Numbered from the stretch's first letter, positions 43,964-56,740 are shown. The stretch is 64,000 bases of DNA from Pararge aegeria (GCF_905163445.1 NC_053195.1:2408501-2472500); one strand, 5' to 3'. Numbers and translations: made by a program. Notes: generated by a model not told the origin, from the sequence alone.

Positions 43964-44888
43964 AAATTTGTAATTATCTTATGAAAAACGTATTTTTATT
44001 TTTATTTTAAGTGAGATTGGTCTTTATTTCAATAAATAAAATTGCTAGATGAAAGGAATCCGCCATGATGCGCCAGGTGAAACGCCGAAATCAAAATTAT
44101 GACGTCACGTCTGTATAAACAAAATTTGGTACCGCTTGAACTCCGTACTGCAACTATCAGTAGCTAAGTTTTTTTTTTTACACAAACAACAACAAGTTCA
44201 AAAATCAAGGATTTTTTTAAAATATAATTCCAATCTATCAACAAAACCTTTAATTTAACAAAACAAGATATTTCCTAGATACTACCGAATATCATAGGCC
44301 AATTTTTAAAATTTAGTCATCGTGCTTATTATGTTGAGGTTATTCACTTTATTATGTAGCACAAAATAAGTATTTCAAACGACCAGTAGGTACTAGATGT
44401 TGAAGTTATCTCTACGTAAAATAAATATGCAAGAGCAAGAGAAACATTTAATTTGAAATACATAGTAGTTCTTTAATGGAGAAAAGCCGTAGTGAGATCG
44501 TAAATAATTCAGTGCAGAACCGCGTGTCTAACACAGCAAAGAAAACGGTTTCGCATACAATATAAATTGGAACCTTTTAACTTTTGTTTTTCAACAACCC
44601 ATCCTTCACTAGAAAATTATGGGAAGAATTACGAAAATTCGTGTACATTTTTTATTTATGTCGTCCACAAATAATTCCAAAAACGATATATAACTTATCT
44701 CTTTTTACAAAACTGTACCTGTGTTAAATCTGATTACAAAAAATAATTCCGAGACCGCGTAACTAACATGATTAATATAATCATCCAGAAACGTTTTTAA
44801 ATAATACCACGTACAAGTACAATTGTATTTAGCAGGGATTTTCTATTCCAGCTTTTACATATAGATAAGAATAGCACTAAGGATAGCA

Positions 44889-45117
44889 TATGCGGTGGCC
44901 CAGTGGGTAAGACTTCAGCCTCCGGGGAAAAAGTTTGACCACCGGTACTAACCTCCAGCATTCCGAAGTTATGAGAGGAAACATCCTGAGGAAACCTGAA
45001 TGCCAGAGATTTCTCAATGATGTTCTTAAAGACGTGTGAATTCCGCACTGTACCAGTGTGGTTGTCTACGGTCTGAACCCTTCCCATTTTGTGAGGAGAC
45101 CAGTGCCCTGTAGTGCC
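44889..45117 (+). mobile_element. SINE family 1, diverged
   Basis: TGCGGTGGCCCAGTGGGTAA, a degenerate B box, GAGGAAACATCCTGAGGAAA and ACCAGTGTGGTTGTCTACGG, ending at the GTGCCCTGTAG block. Confidence 0.72.
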
Positions 45118-45423
45118 GACGAAGCATAGCCTACTGCATCCAATCTGCCATATGAAAATTTTGGATTTAGATAAATCACACTATTTGAAACCAATAATAA
45201 TGTTGACATTAATGAAATATGAATAAACGACCTTGCCGTATAACTTTCATCGTTTCGTGTTCTAACAAGGTATCATGTTTAATGATATATCGCATTGAAA
45301 TCGATACAGGGTGTATGTATTACGTCATACAGTGAGCTGCTTTTCGTCACCCTTATTTACGACAGACTTCGCAACGGATACAAAAAACTCTGTGAGGCGC
45401 TGTGTTACGAACTTTACGAGGAT

Positions 45424-45459
45424 AACAATCATCATAGAATAGATTCTATGATGATTGTT
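45424..45459. repeat. Perfect 17-bp palindromic arms (2-nt centre)
   Basis: AACAATCATCATAGAAT (45424-45440) and ATTCTATGATGATTGTT (45443-45459) are exact reverse complements around AG. The right arm runs straight into the LINE tail at 45460. Confidence 0.92.
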
Positions 45460-45760
45460 TGACGATTGACGTCCACTGCTGGGCATAGGTCTTTCGTAGG
45501 GAGTTCCAAATCTTGTGCCGCTCGAGTCCAGCCCTCAGTTTGCTAGACCCCATCGAGGGCGCCATTCCAGCACCTCGGGACCCCAACATCCATCGGTTCT
45601 CCGAGCTCTGTGCTCCGCCCGTTGCCACTTCACCTTCGCGATTCGTTGAGCTATATCCGTAACTCTGGTTCTTCTACAGATCCCTCATTCCTGATCACGT
45701 AGATGATTTGATCACGTAGAGATACTCCTAATATAGCTCTCTCCAACATGCATTGAAGCA
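45460..45760 (-). mobile_element. RTE-like LINE ORF2 end and tail
   Basis: The plus-strand text GACGATTGACGTCCACTGCT, GGGCATAGGTCTTTCGTAGG, CACCTCGGGACCCCAACATC and CGTTGCCACTTCACCTTCGC is antisense to the C-terminal end of RTE ORF2 (minus-strand residues LGSRGAGM are visible). Confidence 0.72.
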
Positions 45761-45894
45761 GTGTGTTGGGTATCCCAATACCGCGTAAGAAGACTTAAGC
45801 CCAGCAGTGATACATTAATACTTTAACGCTGATAATAATGATGATCCAACGGAACTTACGGGACTACAGTGTAGAAAGTTGTTAACTATGGAAA

Positions 45895-46080
45895 TCATTA
45901 TGATCAACTCATTACCAGAAGAGAAGGGCCGTAGTACATCACGCTGGCCAAGTGCAGTTGTGTAGACTTCACACGCCTTTGAGAACTTTATAAAGAACTC
46001 TCAGGATTGCAGATTTCCTCGAGATGTTTTTCTTCACCGTTAAATCAAGTGATATGAAATTGCTTGAAACGCTTTTTCTA
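45895..46080 (-). mobile_element. SINE family 1, head-truncated
   Basis: CATTACCAGAAGAGAAGGGC, ATCACGCTGGCCAAGTGCAG, GAACTCTCAGGATTGCAG and TTCTTCACCGTTAAATCAAG. Confidence 0.72.
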
Positions 46081-46082
46081 CA

Positions 46083-46587
46083 TACGATGCTGTAATTTTA
46101 TGTAACACGGGCTTTTGCCCGCGGCTTCGCTCACGTTAAATTCAATTTTAAATTTGGTAAATTTTAACTACAAAGGCTTAAAAAATGTCTTACTGCTATT
46201 AGAAAAATATTGGGTAAGTTTACGCGTGAGCAAGCTACGTAAAACTGCCCATGTGAGAAGCAGTTGTCTCTCAAGTCTTTTCCCGCAATTTTGAAAGTCT
46301 ATCCTTGAGACTTGTTTATAGTAATTGCAAAACATACTAAGAGGGGAAATTGTAATCGTTTGAATGATTAAAACTAAAATCAAAGTTTCACGGAAGTATC
46401 TTGAAAAAAAATTTGATAAATGAAGGATTTTATACAAATTTCATCCCCAATTAAACCCTCTTAGGGTTAGAATTTTCAAAAATCCTTTCTTAGCGTTAGC
46501 CTACGTTGTAACAACTATCTGTGTGCAAAATTTCAGCCCGAACCGTCAAGCGGTTAGAGCTGTGCTTATATATATATATATATATAT
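46083..46587 (-). mobile_element. Helitron remnant carrying a helicase fragment
   Basis: On the minus strand it runs from a TATATATA stretch (46587), through CTAACCGCTTGACGGTTCGG, to a 3' hairpin region GCGGGCAAAAGCCCGTG (46084-46100). Embedded at 46209-46361 is a decayed PIF1-type helicase C-terminus. The terminal CTAG is not preserved. Confidence 0.6.
46209..46361 (-). pseudogene. Decayed PIF1-like (Helitron) helicase C-terminal segment
   Basis: The minus-strand translation over 51 codons contains FAITINKSQG, then an in-frame stop, and further on CFSHGQFYVACSRV. These are the two C-terminal motifs of PIF1/Helitron superfamily-1 helicases. The premature stop and absent upstream motifs show it is dead. 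In Helitrons this helicase is fused to a Rep (HUH) endonuclease and drives rolling-circle transposition; neither the Rep part nor the Walker motifs are in this copy. Confidence 0.78.
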
Positions 46588-46588
46588 A

Positions 46589-46884
46589 CTAGCTGTTGCC
46601 CGCAACTTCGTCTGCGGTTGATTTTGTTTTAAAATTATTCAGTATCGCTAAGCCTTAAATGAGTATAGTAGTTATATATATGTATAACATGTGACTGTCA
46701 ATTAATTATAGACAAAAAATTTGCAATAAAATGAAATTGCGACTATAATTAAAGATCTAAGCTATCCTATCTCTTAAGTTGGAGCAGACTGCTCACGGTG
46801 TGCCAATTAAATTTAAAATCGGTTAAGTAGTTTAGGAGTCCATCGCGGACAAACATCGTGACAGGAGATTTATATATATTAAGA
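46589..46884 (-). mobile_element. Complete non-autonomous Helitron (296 bp)
   Basis: Read on the minus strand it starts TCTTAATATATATAAATCTC after host A (46885). It ends CAACCGCAGACGAAGTTGCG, then GGCAACAGCTAG, followed by host T (46588). The inner motif AACCGATTTTAAATTTAATT is conserved in Helitrons here. It sits directly beside the helicase-bearing Helitron remnant. Confidence 0.85.
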
Positions 46885-47339
46885 TATATATACAACGACA
46901 TACAGACAACAAAAGTATTTAAAAGTTTCACATTGCACAACTGACATAATGTTCGGCCACATCAAAAAGAGATCATAACAAAACACTTGACTGTTAACAC
47001 ACTTTAACGCAACATTTTCGTCTCTAGATTTTTTGTCTATGAGTATGAGACGACGCTAACAGTCGCTATAGACTAGTAAAAATTAAACATCATTTTAGGA
47101 TCGGCCGATAGGTGAACCGTGTCTTACGCACGAAGTTAATATTCAATCTTATCTTCATCTGAAGATCTGTGAGATTCAGGGAAAGAATAAGAAAACTTTA
47201 GAACTACTTTTTTCAGCGCTTTGGACAGATTTCGAGATATTTTAGTTTTAGTGTACGATTTTTTATCTCTAAGGAATCAAATCTATAATTTGTTTTAAAA
47301 AATGAATCTATTTAATATGTTCTTATATTCATCATGATA

Positions 47340-47525
47340 ATCATCTCAGGCCTATTGTCCTAAGTTATAGGAGCGGAAATTATAGCTTACACCTATGATG
47401 CTACTCAAAAGCAGGCTTGCTTAACAAATCTTGGTGGAAGTAGTTAGCGCTGATGGCTTACCGTGCTCTCCTAGGGTCGGGGGTGGATGAAGCCAATTTC
47501 CTAGCTCAAGACTGTTAATGAGAGT
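47340..47525 (-). repeat. SINE family 4, reverse copy
   Basis: CGCTGATGGCTTACCGTGCT, CTCCTAGGGTCGGGGGTGGA and CCAATTTCCTAGCTCAAG are reverse-complement blocks of 17250-17330. Confidence 0.45.
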
Positions 47526-50500
47526 TTACTGTCAGAAAAATCAGATACAAAACAATTAATGGCAAACCAGCAAATCAAACCTCAAAATCTTGGATAGATT
47601 ATTGGATAGAAGCAGGCGTTACTTTGCGGACCTTACCTCATAATATCGTAATATATAGTCGAATATGCTTACCACTTTGCCCGCAAAGCAGTTAAGTGTT
47701 TTAATATTAACGTTTAGGAATAGACAAATGTGCAGAGATGTATGCTATCTACTGATTGATAAAAACTCCAAACCTTATCAAACATCCGTTAAATCGCTAC
47801 TCGGATTTCTCAACAACACCGACATTCGACGGAGGCAAACGATCCCTACATCCTATAAATTTTCCGTGTGAATACCCGAGAACAATCGAGCCAGCCACCT
47901 CGTCACCTGTTCCCAGTAATACCAGGTCATGCTTCAATCAACACGAAGGGAACTGGTCATGCAACCTTACACAAGTCCAAAAGTAAACGCTGACGGACTT
48001 AAAAATATAAGTTACCGCGAAGCGTACCGAAAGGCTGAGGACGGAAACGTTGACACTACTCTAGAGTAGGTACATCAGGCAATGGTTGCATATATAACCG
48101 AAACAACTTTCTCTGAGTTGTAATTATTAATTAAACACTTCCTGTGAGTCAAAACCTACAAACAAAGGTTTTCAGCAAGTATATCTAAATAATACTTGTT
48201 ATGATTTCATATGTCTTTTCTGTATACCATTGCTATATAACATTGAGCGTTTGTTGCTTTTATATCTTAAATTATAATACTGTTTTAAAGCGTGTGTAGT
48301 GTGCTATGTGTTTGCTTTAAAACAATACCATCTTTTCGAAACCAACAGTGTCTCCAGATTTCATAGCAAACGACTCATAATTCTGATTCTGTAGCCTAAG
48401 TATAAGATTTTCTCGATCGTAATCGACCAAGCAATCTGAAACGAGTGAGACTAGGCCCATTTTACTTTAATGATACAGAGTTTTATACTCGAAAACGACT
48501 TCTTTACGAGCACTGTTCTACTCAGTTAAAATCAACTGACTTGGAAAGGCGTAAATACACCTTTCCAATAATGAGTAGAAACCGATAACTACGTACCTAC
48601 ATTTAAAGTTACACAAGTATTTAATTAGCTTTCCATAGTCTTACTGTATACGATATTGTACGTAACTTCCGTGGGGAAACTGCACATTCACCATCGAATG
48701 CGAAACTTTCACTGGACGAAATTTTTAATTTCACATTCAGCATTGTTACAACCGAATTCGAAAATCGTGAGTTTCATGGTTGTTATACAGCGATTTCGTA
48801 ATTTATACGACTTCGCGGAACTTTCCTTCTGTTAAATCATAGTAACTGTATTTTCACAATTTACCTTTGAAAGATTAAGTGAAAACAAAACATAGACTGT
48901 GTTGTAGCAAGCAGAAAGTTTTGGCTTTTTTATTTGAACTTTATGATATTCAACAATCACCCACCGTGTCGGCTAGAATCTGTGATAATATGTGATCTTG
49001 ATCTGCTACAATAGATGGAATTTACAACGAGGAGTCTTTTAAAGACTTGTTTTCAATAATAAACATCATCCTTGTTCTCATATGTACTTAACGCACTATG
49101 AAAATAAATCCCCATCATCCGTATGTCTGGCATTACTCTACCGCCGGTAATATCAGCTCATTACTACAACTTTCAAATTCTGGATAAATCTCCCATATAT
49201 TGTGTTCCCTCAAAAATACGTTCAGGTGTTATTCAAGGGGCGAATTAACAGATTCCTTATTAGGCAAACGGATTGGTGGGCGTCTAGTGTTACAGATGTT
49301 TATGATTGATGGTAAGCTCTTCATACCAAGCAAAATAACTCACTTGTAGACCCGCTGTTTATAAAAATAATGGGAATATAGATATACAACGTGTACAAAT
49401 CGACTAAGCGTGACGAGTTCAAGGCCAGACCATCACTGGCCCTGTATTACAGCGTTATTGGAGGGGTACCGAAGTGACCAAGTCAGCGAGGTAGTACTTT
49501 TAAAGTATAACGTGATTACGTTAGCCACTTGGGAGGATATGTAGCGTAAGCCACTTGGATAAATGTGTATCTATAACAGTAATATAGCAATATACGTAGC
49601 GCAGCACAAAAACCGGTATGCCGAAAAAAACTTCTATCTAAATATCATAGCCTGAAAAAGGCATCAACGACTGTAACACGAATGGGTCCGGAAGTTTTTA
49701 ATGGGATCCCAGATAATTAAGAAAATACTGAAGACATGGCTTGTCAAGAAGGTTTTCTACAGTTATAATGAATTCTTGAAAAATAAAATATTATGTTATG
49801 AGGGTTCTTGGCGAACTTGCCATTACATATTTGTAATTGTGGAAAAATATAATATAATGATATAAGTATAATGATTTTATGCATTCATAATATATATTCG
49901 TGAAAATTTTATAGAAGCAGAACTTACATTGCCAAGTTCCATGTCCACATAAATTTAGGGCGGCAGGTATATTAAACTAATTTTAATCTGACATTACTCA
50001 AACAATCAATACTCAAAAACAGGTATAAGATTGCGAACCAACAAATCTCAGATTGAAGATTTGTAGAGCGTATATTGACTTTGCCAAAGTTAATATTAAA
50101 ACGATATGGATTTATCTAGAACAAACAAGTTTGCCCGTTTAAACTGTTTCTTAAGTCTAAAGACGCTTTATAGGTTTCAGTCTATATTTCTGATAAGACG
50201 AGTATTTCTGGGCAGTGCATAAAAAAGTAGGTACAAGGCTATAATATTATAAGCCGGAAAACGTGTCATAGACAAGTTATTTTTATCTTTCTTAAAACAG
50301 TCACCAATATAGTCATCGGAAGTACTCGTGTAAGGGCCGGTACGGTGGCAGGATATTTAATTATAATTGCCTTATCAACACACCTTTGTTATGAATTCTG
50401 TACCTTATGAGTCAAGACATTATTCATCGTTCATGCTACAGAGTACGGCTGTGTAGTAATACGATCCCCCGATGAGTGACCGCAATTAATATTAACTTGG

Positions 50501-50687
50501 TGATTACGGTTAGTTGTAAATTGAACCCACGTCGATGAGTAGCAAGTATTTAATAACCAGTGGGGAGCATAAATACCCAAAAGAATTTATATAACTTATT
50601 TTGCAGTAACGTTTTTTCAGATATTTTCCTCTTATGACATTTGGCTGTACTGCTACTGCTAATAATTCTCGCATTAAAGTATCTCAT
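47526..50687. other. Long stretch without a recognised gene
   Basis: Apart from a repeat scrap TTGGATAGAAGCAGGCGTTA (47603-47622; also at 57933), I see no coding or repeat structure I can support. Short ORFs here have no recognisable motif. Confidence 0.4.
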
Positions 50688-50905
50688 CCTCATCATCATC
50701 AATAGCCTATAACAGTCCACTGTTGGACTAAAGGCCTCTTTCAACGGAAGTTTTCCCGTAATCACCACGCTGTCCAGACTGGCTGGTTTGCGATCAGAGG
50801 ATGCTACTACACCTTTTCCATTATAATCCCTTAGTCGCCTCGTACGACACCCGCAAGAAGGAGGGGTGGTGACAACTGTATTCTGATGTGTCGTCACAAC
50901 ACTGC
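50688..50905 (-). repeat. Interspersed repeat with (ATC)n tail
   Basis: CATCATCATCAATAGCCTAT, CCACTGTTGGACTAAAGGCC, AGTTTTCCCGTAATCACCAC, CTTAGTCGCCTCGTACGACA and GAAGGAGGGGTGGTGACAAC. It is a better-preserved relative of 4725-4935. Confidence 0.62.
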
Positions 50906-51699
50906 ACAAAGTAAATATCTCGTCCTTATATAATATTATAGCTTTCGCATTGGTTTAGTACTTCAAATGTTCGACTACCGATCCGGATGTGTTTCGTTAG
51001 ACTATAGAGTCGAGCTAAGAATTGTTGGGTATTAGACTTTGTAATTTTGCAAGTTTCTCAAAATTATTGGATTTTACGATTATTTTGGGGGTAGAAATGT
51101 TGCTAAGAAATATCACGTGATTAATTGATGACGTCAATGACTAGTTATCGTCTAACACCTGGGGTTAGTAATCAATCTTATACAAAATCTTTAAACCTCC
51201 TCCTCAATTCAAATTCAACCTGCCGATTTGGATCAAATTGATTATTAGCTTCAGAAGTAACTCTACCAGCTAGTATGTTTGACTACGGATTGCGAGTCAA
51301 AAGACACATAAACCACTGGCAGGTACACGTACAGTTCTATTTTATGAGAGGAATTCTATTGTTGTGATGTTTATATCCAAAAGAATGCACACGCCTTTTG
51401 TCAGCGTTGTCAACTCGCAACAATAGAATCGGGGCTTCAATACAAACGCTAAAATGATTTCGTAACTTGAAGATTATCTAGCTTTATGTTATATTTGTAG
51501 GGTCCAGTTTGTTTTATTTTATTATATTATTTTTTTGTGGTGTGCAGGTTGAGGACAAACATGAAGCACAAATTGGCTGCTACTTTGATCTATGAACAAA
51601 ACGTTTGCCTTTTAAATGACAGTACAGATTGTGCTAATCTTAGTCATGAAAAGGAGATTTTCCGAGCAAACAGATGACCAATCTGATGGTATGTAGAAA

Positions 51700-51795
51700 G
51701 ACCTGGCTATAAACAGAGCAACATTTCGCAGGGCATGCAAGAAACACGTCTTGCGAAGTGACGTCTGTCATCGACATTACACCGGCTTCCAGAAG
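51700..51795 (+). repeat. Interspersed repeat fragment (also 56750-56910)
   Basis: AGAGCAACATTTCGCAGGGC, ATGCAAGAAACACGTC and TACACCGGCTTCC match AAGCAACACTTCGCAGCGCA, TGCAAG and ACACCGGCAACC at 56775-56868. Confidence 0.45.
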
Positions 51796-51879
51796 AAAGA
51801 AGCATGGCGACAATATTTCCCCGGACGAGCTCTACAAGAATGTATCTTGTTTTTTCAAAATAAAGACGACATTTCATTG

Positions 51880-52115
51880 AAGTTTCCTTCTTCTTCCTGC
51901 TGTTGGCCCATGCTTAATGGGATTATTATCTGGGAACTATTAGCCTTCATATCACTATGCCTTATTTGTACAAGCATATTTTCTTCCACACAATGCATCC
52001 TCTGGCCTTTCTCTCTTTTTTTCCCTTTCACATAAACATTTAACATTCTTCTGGTAACATGATTTCCTTTCCTCTGCATTACATGACCATGCCACACTAG
52101 TCATAGTGTGGCATC
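51880..52115 (-). mobile_element. LINE ORF2 C-terminal remnant with terminal hairpin
   Basis: Minus-strand residues MWHGHVMQRKGNHVTRRMLN resemble the WYGHVMRR...HVTRR segment of lepidopteran RTE-like LINEs, followed by GQRMHCVEENM. At 52092-52115 GCCACACTAGTCATAGTGTGGC forms a perfect short hairpin at the remnant's upstream edge. Confidence 0.6.
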
Positions 52116-54748
52116 ATGGCTCATCTTTTATGTAATTAAGTATGTATTATCATAATATTACGCTTTATTGAACTACCTAAATATTAAAGGAACTATTAAT
52201 TCTACCTACTTATTTCGACTGAAAACACAGTTATAGGTTAATAAACTCTATCAGCATGAATAGATATAATTTGGTGGATATGTTCATTATTTTCTTTCAA
52301 AGATCCATTTATATCGCACATAATGGGATCCCCGATCCATCTAGAGTTATTAGACCTTCAGTCACAGTTAATAGCGTCGTGAGTAAAAAGCTTTCAGCTT
52401 ATCATCGCCCATTTAATTTGTTACATTCGTTTTTTTTCTTTTACTACCTTGATCATGGAACTACTTTAATACCTGCTGCGGTTGAAGCGTTATGTAATTT
52501 AAGAACGATCGTAACATTACTATAATGACATTCCGAAGTAATTGAAGTTTCTTTTTTAATTTAAATCCATTTAGTGTCTTTATAAACAGTAAATACCAGA
52601 ATTCTTTTAACTTAGGGAATATACAAAGACTAGTTTAACTTAGTCTAAAAATTTGCAGAGAAAGTCAAGACGAAGTTTGGTGTTGTCTTGAAACTTATAG
52701 AGATAGCACCAAGAACAAAGCTAGCTTGTAGTCTAACAAAGACAACGCAAAGAGCTGGAACATCCTCTCAGCTTCAATCGCCCTTACCGGTTAACGACCG
52801 ATAATAAGGTGATATAGTACTTCCTAATCAAAAGTTATAGGCTCCTCAATTACTTTATAAACTATAACTTATAAACTAATCTACTCGAAGCTACTTTAGT
52901 TACGATTTCCGCATACGTCTCACTATGTAGAACTTTGACGTAATACTCAGTTCAGGATCGATGACTGCGATGTATACTACAAGAATAATGAAATACGAAC
53001 GAGTCGCTAAGCAATCGTGTATTACTCATTACCAGAAACAAAGGCACTAATTACCTCACACCGAATGTAGTAGCATAATGAAAACAACGATATTTAAATG
53101 TTTGCGGTTTGCTATTCTCGTTTTAATGACGATTGTTAAAACAACTCTCCGATATTCTTGCCAAATGTTTCAAGGAATGTTGTGAATATAACTCATTATG
53201 CCTGTCCGTTATAAACAAAACGCAATATAATAATAAAAACAGAAGTTTGGACAGCTTTTGATTTTGGAAATTTACAGAAGTTCCTTGAATGCAAGCGATT
53301 TCATAAAAATCTCTTCCAGAATTCTGTGAAAAAGATATAAAGATTACCGTAGTACTTATCCACATTCAAATTTCACACTTTCAGGCTTCGAAATAGAATC
53401 GGGTAATAGGTAAATATTTTTTCAACCACATATTAGTATTTGTAGGAGAGGAAATAAAATTCAAAGTGGTTTATTTGATGTTGGTTCCCTGAAAGCTTTT
53501 AACCTAACTGAAATGGAATACGTGACTTCTAACGCAGATTTATTCGACCGGTGGAGGCAGAGAACTGTATAACGATTTACGTACGAAATAATATTTTACT
53601 ATACGTTCAGCTGGCTTGAAATTAAAAACATTGTGGTGTATTATTATTATTATCCTTAAAGTATCGAGAATTTGGCCGTTATCCACCGGAGGTAAGGAGC
53701 AGTAATGATGCAGTTCACTTTAAAGGCATTACAATATTGCGAAAGAAACCTATAATCAGAAGTGGGATATTAACAAGCGGAAAGTTCCAAATTATGAGCC
53801 ATCATCAAATCTTCTTCGAAAAATACTGAAATCGTTTAAGAAGTTGATTAAACTCTTTTGTAATATGATTCAGGAAGTAATTTGAGCGCCGCTATTCCTA
53901 AGATTTTAAAAACATTTATGAAGATGACTATATGTATACATAAACAATCGGCTCTGCTTTCATATACAAGAGTCGGGCGAGATGTAGAGTCAGTTCAAAT
54001 AGAAACGTTCGATGTTTAAACAGTGAAAGATTTTGACATTTACAAGGGAATATACTTACGGTTATTAATTTCCGTGCAATATAGCATTAAAGCAAACAAA
54101 AACAAAGAACGATGTAACCTTGAACGTGAATGAAGCATCTGTAAATCGATACAGCGCCTAAAAACCAGCATCCTGTTCCATATTTACGCACTCGGGAAAA
54201 AATGACCACCAACATTCCTTTAGGGTGCAGCCAAACAAAATTACTTTATTGACAACTATAACCACGAATTTCTAGGTTACGCGAATTAAACACAACGTTT
54301 CGTATCCATTGCTAGATGTTTAACGTTCTTTATCGAATGGAATGGTAGTGGCACGGTTTAAAAAAATACCAAACCGACAATATGTGTAATGTTTAATTAA
54401 TATTAACGTTATTATTATAAACTACTAGGCATAAATTAAAATTACCCAAGACTAGAACGAGGTATGGCAGTAAAACTATACAGGTTGAGGGAGCACTACT
54501 ATACAATAGTCTACGCAAAGAGGTTTTTTGCGAGAAATATTTTTAAATAATTTAAAATGCTAAAAAGCATTGATTAAATTTTTTATAAACCTTTAATTTT
54601 ATTTTACTACTAAAAGCTGTTATTAGTTTAAGCTGCTAGTTTTGTATCGCACTAACTACATAATATATTACCACTTCTTTATGTTATTTTTTATTTCTCA
54701 TAAAGTGAAACTGCTTCTTTTGAGAATAAATGTTTTTTAACCTAACTA
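52116..54748. other. AT-rich stretch, nothing recognised
   Basis: No supportable gene, and no clear member of the repeat families listed elsewhere. Confidence 0.4.
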
Positions 54749-54904
54749 CCAGCTTTTGCTCGAGCCCGCGTTTATTTCAGTTTTTTTAAAAATTCCGTGG
54801 AAATCTTTTCCTAATATAAAAAGTAGAGTATGTTACTCTCCGTCCTTTCAAAACTCTTTGCAGAAAATAAGTACATGGGTTGCTTTGTTAGGGCGTGAAG
54901 AAAG
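54749..54904 (-). mobile_element. Helitron-like element
   Basis: The minus-strand 3' end reads CGCGGGCTCGAGCAAAAGCT then GGT (a CTGG variant of CTAG). The interior contains AGTAACATACTCTACTTTTT and CACGCCCTAACAAAGCAACC, common in Helitrons of this type. Its 5' side runs into the hairpin at 54905. Confidence 0.5.
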
Positions 54905-54940
54905 GTCAAACAAACAAACTAGCGTGTTTGTTTGTTTGAC
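54905..54940. repeat. Perfect 15-bp inverted repeat, possible Helitron head-to-head junction
   Basis: GTCAAACAAACAAAC (54905-54919) and GTTTGTTTGTTTGAC (54926-54940) flank TAGCGT. GTTTGTTTGTTTG-type sequence is usual near Helitron 5' ends, so this may be two such ends in opposite orientation. Confidence 0.85.
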
Positions 54941-55794
54941 TTGTTTTCACTCTTCTTTGTTGTACTTATTTATACACAACAATAAGTGTGTACCTAAATC
55001 ATATAAGTTGCTTTTTGGGAGAGATATTTCCAAAAAAATATTTCAAAAAAAAGGAGACCGCCCTGAATAAATGTAACCCAATTTTTATGAGCCTTGTTTT
55101 TTTATGAGCCTTGTTTTTTAACAGCAATGGATTGTCTACATATGCGCAGCATCTCATCTTTCGACGCTACACGAATATCAGTTGGTCAGCGTTGCCTTAG
55201 TGGATAGAGCGACCAGGCGCTAATTATTAACGCGGACTTTAAATATTAAGCATATTTGTTTCTATTATTATCGAATGAATAACCATTATTAATAGTAAAA
55301 TATTCACCAGTAGAGCCAAACCAATTAACATCTTTGATATCACAACTTGGTAATGTCCTAGACAAAATAAGAGGTTACAGGCGAGACAACGTCAGTGTTT
55401 GTTGATTTTATTCAGTGAATGTACGTTATAACGAAGTGCTACGGAGTTTTTTATCAAAATATATATAACATATGGTGAAAAGGTGTAATTATTAAATCGG
55501 CTATTGCATTAAAAACTAACAACAAATAAATATTAGGTATCGAACCAAGTAAATAATAAAGTAGTAATTTTAACGACACTCATAAATATGAGTAGGTATA
55601 ATGAGTCCATTTTCGTCACAGATCGCCACAAATGTATTTTGTCATCGATATTCGTTAAATTCAATTCGTTGTTTCTTTTTTTTTTTGTTTCTTTAAATAG
55701 CGAAATTAAGAAACATTTGCAATGATTTTGACAGATTTGGCAAGAATTAATCATACTGAATCAAATGAGCAAAACAACGGTTGAATCTTTTTTT

Positions 55795-56035
55795 GATGGC
55801 CGATTGGCACAGTGGACAGTGAACTTGCTTTCTAAGTCCAAGACAACTGAAAAATGCTTGCGTGATGAACAATAATGTTTTTCAGTCTCTAGGTGTTTAT
55901 CTGTATAAGTATTTTAAGTATTAATGTCTGTTATTAATACATAATTCAATAGTTATATATTCATAACACAAGCTACGCTAATTTGGCGGTGTGTGTCAAT
56001 ACACAAAATATATTTTATTTTTTTAAATATAAATA
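55795..56035 (+). mobile_element. tRNA-derived SINE, family 3 (plus-strand copy)
   Basis: GATGGCCGATTGGCACAGTG (A-box region), then a degenerate B box, AATAATGTTTTTCAGTCTCT, ACACAAGCTACGCTAATTTG and a T/A-rich tail. It is the only plus-orientation copy seen. Confidence 0.72.
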
Positions 56036-56740
56036 AATGAAATATTTATTTATATTTAAAAAAAATAACGCATCACGCAACAAAAATTAGCAAATTTGCT
56101 ATGCAATTTCTTAGTTCTAAATCCATAAATGCGTAGTCAACGGAAAAGGCCACGATAAACAGAAACGTGACTTTTAGTGGATTGTTGTGTCCACACAAAG
56201 CTACTTTGTCCGCAGCTTTAGGTCTGAATGGTCACCCTAACAGTGAACAGGTTACTCCAGTATCAGGTTTCGGAAACCAGACGTTCCACGTTACGTATGC
56301 ATCGTGTCCGCTTAATTTTATAGCGCATTGTTCCACGAACTGGTACTGACGCTGCGTTTATTTACTTTTCTTTTGCTTTCGAAGCTTTTAAAGTTATAGC
56401 CTTCAATGAAATGCGCGTCGCAAGTTCTTGCTTTTAACATGTTTTATTGTGCTTTCAATAAACTTGTAGTTTGAAGATATTATTATGGAACTAAAAAGAG
56501 ATGTAGATAAACTAGGTTATCAGTTCAACAAGTTTTATGTTTACAATTTTAAGCTTGAGCTAAAGATTTCTCGTTAATCTCCTCGGGATATGTTTACTTC
56601 ACAAATTAAAGATTTTTGAAAGAGAGCTATGAAGTCAACATCTCCTTAAGGCGACTGGTGTCGCGGTAAAACATGTATTTAAGGCGTATTTTTTTTTGAA
56701 AGATCGGTGTGGTGTTTTTTTATGGTTATAATCGACGGTA
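56036..56740. other. Unassigned stretch
   Basis: No recognised gene. A slightly GC-richer segment at 56160-56350 holds a 60-residue ORF with no known motif. Confidence 0.35.
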
